From Nicotiana tabacum (Eukaryota > Streptophyta > Magnoliopsida > Solanales > Solanaceae): 64,000 nucleotides of DNA. Below the pieces are notes generated by a model. The model was not told the DNA's origin. It was given only the letters and a program-made list of their open reading frames with translations, and did not search any database. This document shows, piece by piece, positions 34,151 to 46,214 of this stretch. The stretch spans positions 187,891,276 to 187,955,275 of the forward strand of contig NC_134087.1 of the NCBI RefSeq assembly GCF_000715075.1. The letters are read 5' to 3'. The position numbers were made by a program, and so were the translations under genes. Within the stretch, counting starts at the first letter, position 1, and each line of letters begins with the position of its first letter.

Positions 34151-35026
34151 TACACTCTCTATCTTCCCTCACTGATACGGGAACTTACATTTTCAATCAT
34201 TCAACTGTGCCTCAATTTCAAATTAGTTAGGCCTGACTATATGAAACATTTGCATCCAATTGACTTTATTCGAGTCACTCAATATTCAAATTTCATCAAA
34301 TTTAAACCATTTTTAGCAGGCCATCAAGCTTTTGTGATCCTCCTAATTTATCCGAATTTGAAACCGGCAACGCTTTGCGAAGCTCAAGCAAAGTTAGGTA
34401 AAACCTATTCTTTGATGCATGAAAATTGTGTGCCAAGAAAATTGCATGAAAACTGATAGACTACACTTGTTAGCAATGACCAATCATATGCCCTATTACA
34501 TAATTAATTATACACTTGGCCAGGAAAAGTTTAGCCGAAAACTATTTGAGCATGATGTTGTAATAGTGTTATTTCTCTTTGCACCAGCGACCATCAGGAA
34601 GAGGGCAGTTATGGAGCGAAATACAAATTAAGTGCCCTTTTTGCAAGTTTCACGTTCACTATTTTTAATAAAGAACGCCACAAAGCATCTCTTTAGGAAC
34701 TTATAGAGACACGGACTGCTGGTACATGGTTTTTAACAAAGAAGACATTGAAGTTTCCTGATTCAAGCTTGGTTCCCAAACAGCAATTCAATGCTTTTTC
34801 GTTAGATGTTCCAGATAGCCTTTTAATGTTTTAAACAGGCTATTGAATTTACTCGACACTCTCTTCTCAGTCTCATCCTAGGTTCATTGATATTCTAACT
34901 AGATTGAGCAATCTATTGAAAAACATTACTTATAGCAGATATGATTGACTCTGTTTCCTCAATCAATTTATCTCAATTTATATGATTGAGCAATCTATGT
35001 GCACTTTCAACAGAACAGACAAGTAC
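34151..35026. other. Stretch without a supported gene
   Basis: Short plus-strand reading frames (34241-34456, 34419-34631) show no domain. A last short exon of the minus-strand mitochondrial gene could lie here but was not found. Confidence 0.4.
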
Positions 35027-37310
35027 CTCTTCTTTGTTCTTCTTGCCTCCAGTGAAGAGTTTGTACCCACCATAGAAAAGCAAGCCCCAACCGGACAAAG
35101 ACACAATCACAAACTGCAAAGACCAAGAGAAATATTATTGCAAGTTTTTGCATTTACATTCCAAAAAACATCAACAGATAACCTTTGCATTTACATTCCA
35201 AAAAACATCAAAAGATAACCTTTCCATTTACTTTCCAAAAAGCATCAAAAGGCAACCTTACTAAGGTTAAGAATGTGAATTTCCAAATACAGATTTAATA
35301 GGAATAAGGTTGATCCTATTTTAGGACTCTAGTTTAGCCAAATAGGATCAAATTGGGTCCAAAAATGGGCTAAACCTATATTAGTTTTACACCAAAAAGA
35401 ATTGAAACAAAAGTAGTCGGGGTTTAGTTTGGTCAAGGAAAACAAGCACCAGCTCTCCTAACACATTTCTCTATTTTGTTTCTTTTCAATTTTTTCAAAT
35501 TACTCTTTAGTTATTTGGAAAAAGCACACTTTCTCGTATCATATATGAGATATGTCATACAAACTTTATATAAATAAGCGTAATTTACTAGGTTTTTCAA
35601 AGTAAGATCGAACAAGATCATGATCACTAACAGTGATAAATTGGATATGTACAGTTGCACTAAAAATTCCATTTTGCATTTATTTATTTCGATAAAACTA
35701 TACTTATGTCAAAAAACAAAGCCTCAACATTGCTTAAACTCAATACTGAGCTATATGTACTTCTATTATCCTGTTTTCTCTTTATGACTACTGTAAGTGA
35801 GATTAAGGGTTCTAGAAAACTTTTCTAGTAGTTACTGATTCTGTTCCCATGGACTCTTTTAGTACCTATTCATCCTTGATATGGATGTGTCTAGGCACAT
35901 TCAAGTTGCTCCGCTGATATTATCTTCTTCTTCTTTTCTTTTCTTTTTTAATTAAAAGTGATATGTCTTTCCTACCTTGACTATCCATCAAGTACTCGCT
36001 ATCCCCACCGACATAGCTACCAGGTAACACCTACTCTGTTGGTAGTGCCTTAACAAAGTCTTTGATACAAAGACATTTTGAATGCATAGTGTACAGATTG
36101 TTCAAATCTAAATTACCTATTTACATATACTATCATACCTAGTCTTTCCACAGTTAAAAAACCAGCTTCATTGTCTTCAATACTCCGTCCTGGTTCATGT
36201 AACACCTTGTTATTTTAGAAATCCCACAATAAGTTATACTCTTCAAATTGAATTTAAGTTATATACACTGAGTAATGCATTCTTTACATTATCAGTATAA
36301 TTTAATTTGTTATTCCAACTTACCATTTATATTACATTACCAATCAGCGTTATTAAATAGCCTTTTAAACATGATTGTGTAAAAAAAATTGTAAATATTT
36401 TTTGAATCGTCAGTAATTGAACTCTTTCAAGTTACAAGTTTGATTTTGCATGATTATTACAAGAAGAACTGAATATATAATTTTGTATAGCATTTTTTCC
36501 GAGAATATGTGGCATCATACAATAATATTTTTTTGGAAATTTTGAATCCTATGATATTCCGAGTCGCAATTGCCAAACTAGCACAAGCATTAATTCGGTA
36601 AATCTCCAAAAACAAATTACTCCTTTTGAACAAACAATCAAGAAAATGGTAAAAACTACACCCGCATACAGTGTTTACACCAAATCAATAAAATGCCACA
36701 CATGTGTCTTTCATACACACATTTACGAATTAATCATTGTTTAGTGATATGTATTATTACTTTAATGTTTGTTGGCTGAGGTTAAATTGCTTGATTTGGT
36801 GTAAACAGAGCGTGCGTATAAGTTTATACCAACGAAAATTAATCTATTACATTTATAAAAAAAAATATGGAAAAAGAAAAAAACAATTAAACTATCACAA
36901 AACAAAGTTTCATCCATAACGTGGATTTTATAGTAAGAGAACTAACATGTTCTTCCTTCCATTGGGCAGGATTCATCGGCTCTGACCAGCAATTGACCTT
37001 AGGAGGCCCGTGATGATCTGTTAGAATTTTTCACATTTCAATACCATCAATGAATCAAAAAAATAGAGCTACAAGAATAAATCAAATGATTGTATATTCC
37101 TGGATCAACAATTAATGGAAATGAATCGGTCCAGAGATGTTACGCATCTGATTAAATCGATCAAAAAAATTGAGAAACAGAGAATAAGAGAACATTATTA
37201 CCAGCTGCGCCGGCAAGGCCACGGCGCTGAACGAGAGAAGAAGTGGTTGAGGAGGGGAAGCGAGTGAAGGCCGCCGCTCGACGAGCCGCCGTTGTCAACG
37301 AAGTAGCCAT
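35027..37310 (-). CDS. Small mitochondrial inner-membrane protein, three exons seen
   Basis: On the minus strand, exon 1 is 37310-37202, exon 2 is 37017-36947 and exon 3 is 35113-35027. The introns have GT-AG ends, and the phases (1, then 0) join cleanly. Exon 1 starts MATSLTTAARRAAAFTRF and ends near RRGLAGA, an Arg-rich, Ser-rich presequence typical of mitochondrial import. Exon 2 encodes GPPKVNCWSEPMNPAQWKEE. Exon 3 encodes FVIVSLSGWGLLFYGGYKLF and then TGGKKNKEE, one membrane helix with a basic tail. The product of about 90 residues resembles plant-specific accessory subunits of respiratory complexes; which complex is uncertain. A donor GT follows exon 3, so a short fourth exon may exist; read-through would add 16 residues and a stop. 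The ORFs are too short to stand out without splicing. Confidence 0.7.
35147..35257. repeat. Three 37-bp tandem units in an intron
   Basis: Units at 35147-35183, 35184-35220 and 35221-35257 share TTTGCATTTACATTCC and then AAAACATCAAAAGATAACC. The third is the most diverged. They lie in intron 2 of the mitochondrial gene, 34 bp upstream of exon 3. Confidence 0.9.
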
Positions 37311-37479
37311 GGCTTTGTTTGTTCTGGGATCGAAGAGAGAAAGAAAATAAAATTAGCTCGGGATGTAGGCTTCAACTGGACAAGGGCTTAGAGTGGGAAT
37401 TAAGGTCTATGAAACGACGTAGCTTACAGTTTTGTTGCTTTTTTTTGTTCCATTTTCCTCCCTGCTACATTTTATATAC

Positions 37480-37953
37480 GGGACAAAGGCCAAATATAAC
37501 ACTGTACCATTACGATGGTTTGAATTTAAATATGCCTTGTCATTATATTATTGGTTCAAATATAATTTTTTTTGATTAAGTTTATCTAAAGTCGATATGC
37601 AATCCTATGTGACACTAATGTTTGATGAATGGATGTCACGTTGGCTTGCTACCTTAGCGCTCCTAACCTATGTTACCGCTCCCTTTTATTTTTTTTCCAT
37701 CACTAAAATTTACTTCCAGTCCATCACTATTACCAGTACCATAAAAAATATAGTATTTCAAATTTTAATCTTTTATATATGGATTAGGGCCGCTGAGGTG
37801 GCATGCCACGTAAGATTGGATGTCTACCTTGAACAAACTTAACAGAAAATTTGAACCAATAATATTACGGCAAGAATATATTTAAACCCAAAATATAACA
37901 AAATATATATTTAAACCTTTTCTCACAGTAGATAGATAGATTTGGCCCTTTGC
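37480..37953. mobile_element. Foldback MITE with long inverted ends
   Basis: The ends are GGGACAAAGGCCAAATA-like at the left and, read inward, GCAAAGGGCCAAATCT at the right. A second inverted pair, ATATTATTGGTTCAAAT, lies at 37543-37560 and near 37850, so each arm is about 100 bp. CATTTTATATAC flanks both sides (37468-37479 and 37954-37965), an unusually long perfect flank; 9-10 bp of it would fit a Mutator-like duplication. The 474-bp element lies 170 bp upstream of the start codon of the mitochondrial gene. The ORF inside it is not a gene. Confidence 0.75.
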
Positions 37954-37965
37954 CATTTTATATAC

Positions 37966-39589
37966 ACATGGTTAACTGGGCATTAGATGTAAAAGAAAAG
38001 ATTGAGTTTTGAGGCGTACTAAAATTAGTTTACCGTTTGTGGTCTTAAACATGATAATTTTTTATTATAATATATATTATTAAAAGTTAAAAAAATTAAC
38101 AAGAAATGTTTCATCTTCTGAACCAGTCTAAAAAAAAGTTATTGACGTTCAATTTTTTTGGTTAAAAGTAGCATACAATTTATATATCTATACCTATACT
38201 ATATTAAAAGCACGAAATCCCTTAGCGAAATGTCGTTCACCTCTTTTACCCTTTTAAAATAGTCTTCACAATAGACAAAATTGTAATTTAGTTTTTATTT
38301 TCCTAATACTTAGACTTTGAAATCAATTAAAAATCTTTATTATTCTTAACTACTTATTGCCTTAATTATATTTGAACTACTATCCTTTTGTGTATGAACT
38401 ACGTATTATATAACACTTTTTCGTTTCCTTATAGTTTCTTACGGCAATTTCCATATAAATATGTTTTAGGTATTCATTCTTCTGACAGGGAACTTATTCT
38501 TATAAGGGGAAACTTCTATAAATTGTAACTATTAAAAGTAAGAGGCATGTACTTAATAAAAAATAATAATTATTGAATGTAATTTTGAAATATTATTCAA
38601 AAATTAATTAAGAGAAAAATTATGATCGAGTTAAAAAATTATCTATATTTTCTATGTTATTTTGACAGCACAACGCCCCAATACAAAAACAAAACAAAAA
38701 AAATCTTTAAATTAACTAAGTAGATAAAGAATCTAATTCAATTCTTTTTCAAAATCTTCATAAGTAAAATTATTTTTTAAGTTGATAAAACTTCTAAGTT
38801 ACATAAATTTATTTTCACAAGAAGAGCACTAGCAGTAAAAGAAATTAGAAATAGCAAAATTAGCTATATTATGGTATTATTTGTTACTTGCTTGACTAAT
38901 TAATTTGAAAGACACTTTTGAACAGTACTTTTAAGTATTATTCTCAAAAGTAATTTTCATAAAAATGCTTTTAAAAAAAAACTATTTTCTGCTTCTCAAA
39001 AACTATTTTTTCCTTTCTAAAAACTTGGCCGAATATTTTAACTTTAGAAAAAAACACTTTTAATAATAAAAAACTTGGCCAGACAAGGATATAGACTGCA
39101 AGCAAAAAAAATACCATAGTCAATATTAATGTTTCTAATTTATGTAACACAGATATAAAACACCACCAAATATCATAAAGTAAAGCATGTTTCGTAAAAT
39201 TTGTATCGAGAAGCTACAAGTCTGAAATTATAAACCATTGCAGAGAAGCCATGGGAGTTGGGACCCTAAATTTTATTAAAATTCCACCTGGGCAGAAGTT
39301 GTAAACTTGTCTTTGAATGGGTATGTCTTCTCTTCTTCCTATCGGCCAAAATGTGTGTGTTTTCTTATTTTAAGCGGGTATGTTCTTATTTCTAGTTTGG
39401 AGTTTCTGCACACATTTTATTCTGGTTTTATTACATTATCTATGGGTTTGGTCAGCATTATTCGGTCTTCATTCACTCCTTTTTTTTTTTTTACCTTGGA
39501 TGTCTGATTTGTGGATTTCTTTTGCTATAAATTTTGAAATAAGGCGCAAAATATGCTCTTTGGAACAGTTATTGTTGACCTACTGTGGG
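37966..39589. other. AT-rich intergenic stretch, possible Helitron start
   Basis: No gene is seen. TCTATACCTATACTATATTA at 38187, followed by AAAGCACGAAATCCC, resembles the 5' ends of plant Helitrons, but I found no matching hairpin and CTRR end. Two stretches with AAAACTTGGCC (near 39023 and 39070) look like an old repeat. Confidence 0.35.
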
Positions 39590-39594
39590 CATAT

Positions 39595-40163
39595 TGTTTA
39601 ACCAAAAAATGAAATTTTAGTCAAAGCTAGAATTTAGAAGAACATGGGTAACTGATAATCAAAAGAGTGTATAAAAGGAAGTAATTTAGGTAGCAAGAGA
39701 GTAATCAAGAGAAAAACAAGTAAACCAAAGTTTATATGAATAGTATTTTTTTTGTCCTTACAATTGATTAGATATCTCCCTTTTATAGATATCTTGGAGA
39801 TATACGTTTTGCCCAAATCATAATGAGGCTATTATGAGTAATTAAAGACATTGAATGCTACGTTACATAATCATTACATTTAATATAAATTCTCTAACGT
39901 ATTCCACATTTAATGTCTATTAAATGCCGTATCTGCACTCTTTTCTATTGTCAGATTCATTCCTTTTGATTCTTAGACATAAATGACTTAGATAGGTGCG
40001 GGCGATGGGTTATTTGTATACCTTCTCGTGCCTCTTCCTCTGCCATTTGCTCGTATCTGTTGCAACTCGTGCCTCTTGGCTAGTTTTAATTCTTTGATCA
40101 TTTGACCAGTCTACGTGTTTCGACACGTCACCTTTATATTTAAATACAATTTTTTCCAATACA
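39595..40163 (-). repeat. 3' LTR of the Tat element
   Basis: Starts TGTTTAACC and ends CCAATACA on the plus strand. It is paired with 50014-50582. Confidence 0.93.
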
Positions 40164-40540
40164 TATAGTACCTCCACTTTTCATTTATTCATCAGTTGAA
40201 TATTTGGGAAGTGGATTTCATTAAAAGAGAATTTTTGTCACCATTAATGCTTTGACAAAATTGACGCTTCAATTGTCGCTTCCATTTAATGCTCCGTACA
40301 CGTGTCATTTTTCCATTGGTTCTGCAATTTTGCAGCCTTTTCAAGGCTTTTTACGGCTCCACTATTCACGAAGTGCCAGTTATCATTATTATGGTCCTTC
40401 CATCACTGCACTTTTACCTTTGGCGGTGGCTTATTAATATAAATATAACTTCTTTCCTTGTCTTTTACCACATAAAGCTTATTGAACACTTAATTCCTCA
40501 AATCTCAGTTCACTTCTTCCTCACATTATTCTTCTTCGCC

Positions 40541-43318
40541 ATGTCTTCACCAAATCCTAACCCTAGGAGAGTTCACATTGTTGATACCTTCCCTAATGCC
40601 CCATTATACATAGAAAGGGAGGTAGGCTTCGTAGCTTAGGGTCTACTCGTGGTGGTGGTTCGTCTATACATTCTCCTAGTTCTGGTCCTTCTTATAGAAC
40701 CAGAGGTTCCCTTTCTCACAAATCTTCTTCTAGGGATAAAGAACCTTCTAAACAATTACGTAAGCCTTTAGTAGAGGAGATAGTCCCTACAAAACTATCT
40801 TTTTACCATGATAGGGAATCTTTTAGAAACCAGGTTTCCGCTTTAGATCGTGTTGACGCTTGCCCCACTCAAATTACAGAAGTTTTGACTCATGTAGTTC
40901 GCAAAGACTGCCATTGGAGTAATGATTTTTCCATTATTATCCCTAATCCAAATCAGAGTTACTTCTTACTTGACTGAGTTCTCTTTTGTTTATACATACC
41001 CTTTCACTTTAGGGTTCAAACCAGCTATTGACCCAGTCATTCTTGAATTTTGCCGTTTTTTTAATGTCTGTTTGGGTCAAATTGGCCCAATCATATGGAG
41101 GGTTGTTGCCTGTTTGAGGCATTTAACTAATATGGCTGACGTTTCCTTTACTTTCCCTCACCTGATTCATCTTTACTTCCCTAGACTTTTCTGTAATAGT
41201 GTTTTTACCCTAGTGGCCAGGAGTAAGAGGGTTTTAGTGAGCCTTGAAGATGATAAGGACCGTGGCTGGTACGCCCGAGTTGCTACCCCCATTGTTGGTT
41301 TAGTGGGTGAGAATAACGTTCCCTTCCCTGAGAAGTGAAATTTTGCACGTAAGTTTTTTATCCATCTCGTGCCTTTTTCCTTCAAGTTTATCAACTTCTC
41401 TAATTTTGCTTTTTTTAGCAACCATGGGAGTGGTGGAGGATATTCCCAATTTTCGTGGTTGGGTAGATAAATTGCTGAAGACCGTACCAATAGATGGTAG
41501 GTCTTGGAAAACACTTTCTAACCATTACGGTTGGAAAGTAAAGACTCATGGTAAGAGTTTTTATTTCATCTTTCACGCATATATATATATATTTCTTTAT
41601 TTAAGAGTTTATATTTTGTTCTTTCATGCCTATATTTTCCTTTATTGTTCTAACTTCCATCATTCTTTTTATCAGGATTTGCTATTCGAGGAGTTACTGC
41701 TGAAGCAGTTGCGGCCTCTCGTGTCTCTTCAATAACCCGTATCTCTTTAGAACGAGCCCGAGAAATAGTCTTGGGTTCTTCTTCTGGTTCTTCTTCTGCG
41801 AAAAGGAAAACTGTTGAAGAAGAAGACTCTGAAGAAGAGGAAGATGGGGGTTCCCTGGTGACGAGGCCACGAGCTAGGAGACGCATCGTCTCTGATGACG
41901 AAGCTGAAGTTTCCCCTCGTCTTTCTGTTTCTCTTACCGAACCTGTTGAAACCCCAGTAATAATTCCTGACGATGACGTCACTCCTCATGATACTCATGA
42001 GTCTATTGATCAACTTTTCTTCAGCGGTTTTGGTAGTGGAAGCTTAGGGCTTGTTTTAGATGAAATACCCTTATCTTCTTTTTTAACTCTCGTGCTTGTG
42101 ATTCCTTCCTTACCAACCCGAGCTATTTCTATTCCTTCTTCTACTGTTTTCACTTCCTCTACCATTGTTCTTTCGACAATTCCCCCTCCTATCGTTCACC
42201 ATACGGAAATAGGCACTTCAAGTAGAAGTGCCGCTATGAGGAGGGTAACCATTGAAGTTCCTGCTGATAGCAGCCTTTTGAGGAAGTCACGTCAAGCATA
42301 TGTATGGCTGGAACCTTTAATTGGTCCAATTGAAAAATCAAAGCTGGAGAGACATAGTTCCTTAACTCTAATGAATGATATCATGCATGCCACTTTGAAG
42401 GTATTTTCCTTCTCTCCCTTCTTTACTTTGTAAAAAAAAAAATTTATCTTTGGGATTCTTATATTCTTATTTCCCTTCCTTTTTTTAGGCCAATCTTATC
42501 GGCATAGAAATGATGAACAGGATCCCTCTCTTGGAGAAGGTAGCACGTGATTCTCAGTTGGAGGCGATCAATTGGAAGGAACAATTTGAGAGTGCACAAA
42601 TTGATATGGAAGATTTACAAGAAAGCAAAAGTACCTTAGAGCAGCAGGTGCAGGCTTTAACTTCAGAGTTAGCGGTTGTAAAAGCTTCCTCAAGCCAAGC
42701 AGAAAAAGACAAAGAACGTCTCGAATCTTCCTTCTCAGAGCAATTATCTAAGGCCAGCGACGAGACTCTATAGAGTTGAAGGCTCTTTTGAGTCAAAAAG
42801 AAGTTTACCCTGGGGAGCTCGTGCAAAGCTTAACTCAAGCACAAGAAGACCTTCGAGTCTCGGCTGATAAGGTTCGTGCTTTAGAGAGCTCTCATGCCTC
42901 TCTTCAAGCTTCTTACAACTCCGCCTTGGTTGAAAATGAAGAGCTAAAGAATGAGATTGCTGATTGGGAAAAGGATTATGAGACCCTTGAAGAAAAATCT
43001 GTTGTTGAGGTAAGTTGGGCATTTTTGAATTCACGTCGTGATACCCTAATTGAAGCTGGCCAAGAAAAATTCAACCTGGAGTCGGAGTTAGCTAAGATCA
43101 ATGAAACTATTGAAAAAGCTCAGCAAACTCAGGATTTCCCTTCTCCCGTGGTTGAAGCTCCCGTGAATGTTGAAGCTGATACGGGTATCCCAACTCTTTC
43201 AAGCCCAATCGAGCATGTTGCTGCAAGCCAAGTTGAAACTGCATCTGTTGATGCACCTGCCCAAATTGAGCCCGCTGTTATTGATGTTCCTACTTCAGTT
43301 TCACAAACTTCTCAGTGA
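40541..43318 (+). pseudogene. Antisense ORF of the Tat element, four exons, broken
   Basis: The ORF runs against gag-pol. The exons are about 40541-41348, 41419-41550, 41676-42400 and 42489-43318. Donors GTAAGT (41349), GTAAGA (41551) and GTATTT (42401) pair with TTTTAG, ATCAG and TTTTAG acceptors, and each junction keeps the frame. The first exon holds a domain of the putative gypsy-type transposon protein family (Transposase_28), with YTYPFTLGFKPAIDPVI and FPHLIHLYFPRLF. Exon 3 is acidic and Ser-rich. Exon 4 is a coiled coil (LEQQVQALTSELAVVKASSS and SLTQAQEDLRVSADKVRALE) with a Pro/Val-rich tail. Frame changes occur near 40630, 40970 and 42770, and a TGA lies at 41336. The function of this ORF is unknown. 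Confidence 0.75.
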
Positions 43319-44380
43319 CCAGTTTTAATCATTTGAATGATTTTGTTTTTGTTTTTATTTTGAAAAATTGTAATCAAACCCTTTGCTTCATTTGAGGGTT
43401 CATTTTGGAAACGCAAGTCCCCAAGTCTTTTATGGGGCAATCTGTATAAACAATTTTATAGTTTTATGACTAAGTTCGAACTTAGTCTTAGATTTTTTAT
43501 ATATTAAGAAGTTTTTCATGTTATTATCTTAAACTTTTGTTTGTTTTATTCTTGACTTTATTTTTAAAGACTTACAGAATAATTTGCATTTTTATTTTTC
43601 GAAAATGCTTCTGTTAACCTCATGACTAATTAATTTAAACATGAGTTTTATAAAACAGGGCCCTTTTATATTTTGACACTTAATGAAGAAGACGTCTCAA
43701 CTTTATAAAGGTGTTGTCATACGATAAAAGAAATAGGAACACACATGTTTCTTTGAAATAACTTTGACAAGTTTTGAATAATACTTTACATGTATTTGAA
43801 TTACATCTATAACTTTCTCGTAACTGTTTTTCTTGTAACAGATTTTTTTCAAAAGAAGAATAATAGACACGGGGTTTTTCATTATAACCCGTTTTAGTAC
43901 ATAGCCTTTACCCTAACTATAGTGAGGTTTTTCTTTGGCCTTAGCTCGTAGCTCCATCTCGTGACTTTTACTCTACACTTGACTCTTTTAGGCTTGATTT
44001 TTCCTTAATCTTATTTGCCTTCTTTATACACATATCTGTGTATATTATGTAGTCCCCCAAGTGTTTGAGTGTTGAAGTATGAAGCCTCGAGCACTTGATA
44101 GTTTATTTCATTTGGTCCTATTCCTAAAAAGGAAAAACATACGGGACTCGGAGATGCGATTATAGATGAAGATTGTTTAACTCGTTTAAATTTCTATCAG
44201 AATAACTATAACCCTAGGTCAGGAATTTTAGGTTATTCCGTGTGCCTTACAGGTCGTGACTCATCATTTAGTACAGGTTAGCTTTTTTTTTCTATCATCT
44301 AAAATCGTTAGTAAAATTTTAACAATTAAAAAATTAAATTTAAAATGGTGATACCTGACCGTGGGTATTCCTTAGAAATA
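43319..44380. other. Tat element, non-coding stretch between the two ORF sets
   Basis: The 3' ends of the antisense ORF and of pol face each other across this AT-rich stretch. Nothing coding is seen. Confidence 0.6.
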
Positions 44381-45484
44381 GTATCTCTTCAAATGAACAG
44401 CAGTCCAATGTGAAGGTGGTATCTTGCCATCCATTGTCTCCAGCTCATATGCTCCCTTTCCTGTAATATCACGAACTCTATAGGGTCATTCCCATGTTGG
44501 ACTTAATTTACCCGCGTTAGCTGCCTTTGTAGATTGAAAAACCTTTTTAATCACGAAGTCCCCCACTTTGAAGAATCTGAGGCGTGCTTTTCGGTTGTAA
44601 TATCGTTCTATGACTTGCTTTTGTGCTGCCATTCTTATTAATGCAGCTTCTCTTCTCCCCTCGAGTAAATCTAGATTGATCCGCATCTCCTCGTCATTAG
44701 ATTCTTGTGTCACCTGTGTGAACCGTGTACTTGGTTCCCCTATCTCAACTGGAATTAAAGCCTCAGCTCCATAAACCAATGAAAACGGAGTTTCTCCTGT
44801 ACTTGTTTTTGCAGTTGTGCGATATGCCCACAAAACTCCAGGTAACACTTCAGGCCAGTTACCTTTTGATTCCTCTAATCGTTTCTTTAAATTATTGATA
44901 ATAACCTTGTTTGTTGATTCTGCTTGCCCATTACCCACCGGATGATAAGGTGTTGACGTAATCCTTTTAATTTGCCAACTTTGAAAGAATTCTGTGATTT
45001 GAGCTCCAATAAATTGAGGGCCATTATCACACACGATCTCCTTTGGTACACCGAATCGGCATATGATATTACGCCAAATAAAATCTTTGACTTTCTTTTC
45101 TCGCACCTGTTTAAATGTTCTTGCGGCCACCCATTTAGTAAAATAATCAGTGAGTATGGGCAGAAACTTTACATGTCCTTTTGCTTGTGGTAATGGACCC
45201 ACGATATCTATTCCCCATTTCATAAATGGCCATGGCGCAATGACCGGGTGTAATAACTCCGCAAGTCTATGCATATTGTTACCGTACCTTTGACATTTAT
45301 CACATTTGGCCACGAAACTTTCTACTTCTTCTTCCATTTTAAGCCAGTAATAACCTGCCCTAATTAAGGTTCTTACCAATGACCTTCCTCCTGCATGATT
45401 CCCGCAATGTCCCTCGTGTATTTCTTTCATTATATACTCCGTTTGCGAAGGTCCGAGGCATCTTGCTAAGGGACCACCGAACAT
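44380..45484 (-). pseudogene. Tat element integrase
   Basis: Inserts the DNA copy into the genome. The zinc-binding part reads HEGHCGNHAGGRS and CDKCQRYG. The catalytic triad is Asp in WGIDIVGPLP, Asp in VCDNGPQFIG and Glu in NGQAESTNK. The C-terminal domain follows through GDFVIKKV. The frame is open from 45484 to a stop at 44486; after it, sequence of the same type (YRVRDITGKGAYEL) continues to about 44390. This is the best-preserved part of pol. Confidence 0.85.
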
Positions 45485-45577
45485 TTTACGATATAAATTG
45501 CCTTGCTTTAAGCAGTACCGAGCAGCCTTCTTTCGCAGCGCATGAGCTTTCTTCTTATCATCAGGGACGATACCATA

Positions 45578-46027
45578 CTACAAAAAAACAACAATCTCAT
45601 TCCTCCAATCCCAAGTTAAATTATTAGAATTTACCTCATTCTTATCAGGATCGAGAACTGAATGAAATAAATGTATAACTGAGGCGTTTGCATCGCTTGC
45701 CACATCAGCTGCAGATGCGAGATTAGCTAGGGCGTCTGCTTCAAAATTTTCATCCCTTGGTATTTGTATAACTTTCCAGGTTTGAAATTGCATTATCAAT
45801 TCCCGTACCTTTTCTAAGTATTGTTGCATCCTTGCTTCCCTAGCTGTATAAGTCCCCAGCATTTGATTAACCACGAGTTGCGAATCACTCTTAATTATAA
45901 TCTGATTTATGCCAAGATCTCGTGCCAATTCTAGACCTGCAATCATAGCCTCATACTCCGCTTCATTGTTAGTTATGGAGTGACATTTAATAGCTTGTCG
46001 AATGGTCTCACCCATAGGTGGTACCAA
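45578..46027 (-). pseudogene. Tat element second RNase H (plant/archaeal type)
   Basis: The segment contains TNNEAEYEAMIAGLELARDL, KSDSQLVVNQM and PRDENFEADALANLAS, the signatures of an RNase H of the type also found in cellular plant proteins. It lies between the retroviral-type RNase H and integrase. A second RNase H in this place marks the Tat lineage. The upstream start of the domain is in another frame (46030-46200). Confidence 0.8.
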
Positions 46028-46214
46028 GGCAATCCCTAAACCTGCACATTTACATTAGATGAGCCATCAGTGAATAAAGTCCAAGTTTCTGGGTTGGCTC
46101 CATTGAATACCTGCAATTCTTTTTCTGCTTCTAATTGCATCCCTTGGCTAAAATCAGCCACGAAATCAGCTAACACTTATGATTTTATAGCAGTTCTAGG
46201 TTGGTATGTGATTT

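Noticed and set aside
37597..37842. 81-codon plus-strand frame
   Set aside because: It lies inside the foldback MITE and has no recognisable domain.
38187..39250. Helitron
   Set aside because: Only a 5'-like terminus is seen; no terminal hairpin with CTRR and no Rep/helicase sequence was found.
41650..42013. Minus-strand Ser/Glu-rich frames
   Set aside because: They lie opposite exon 3 of the antisense ORF and are its shadow.
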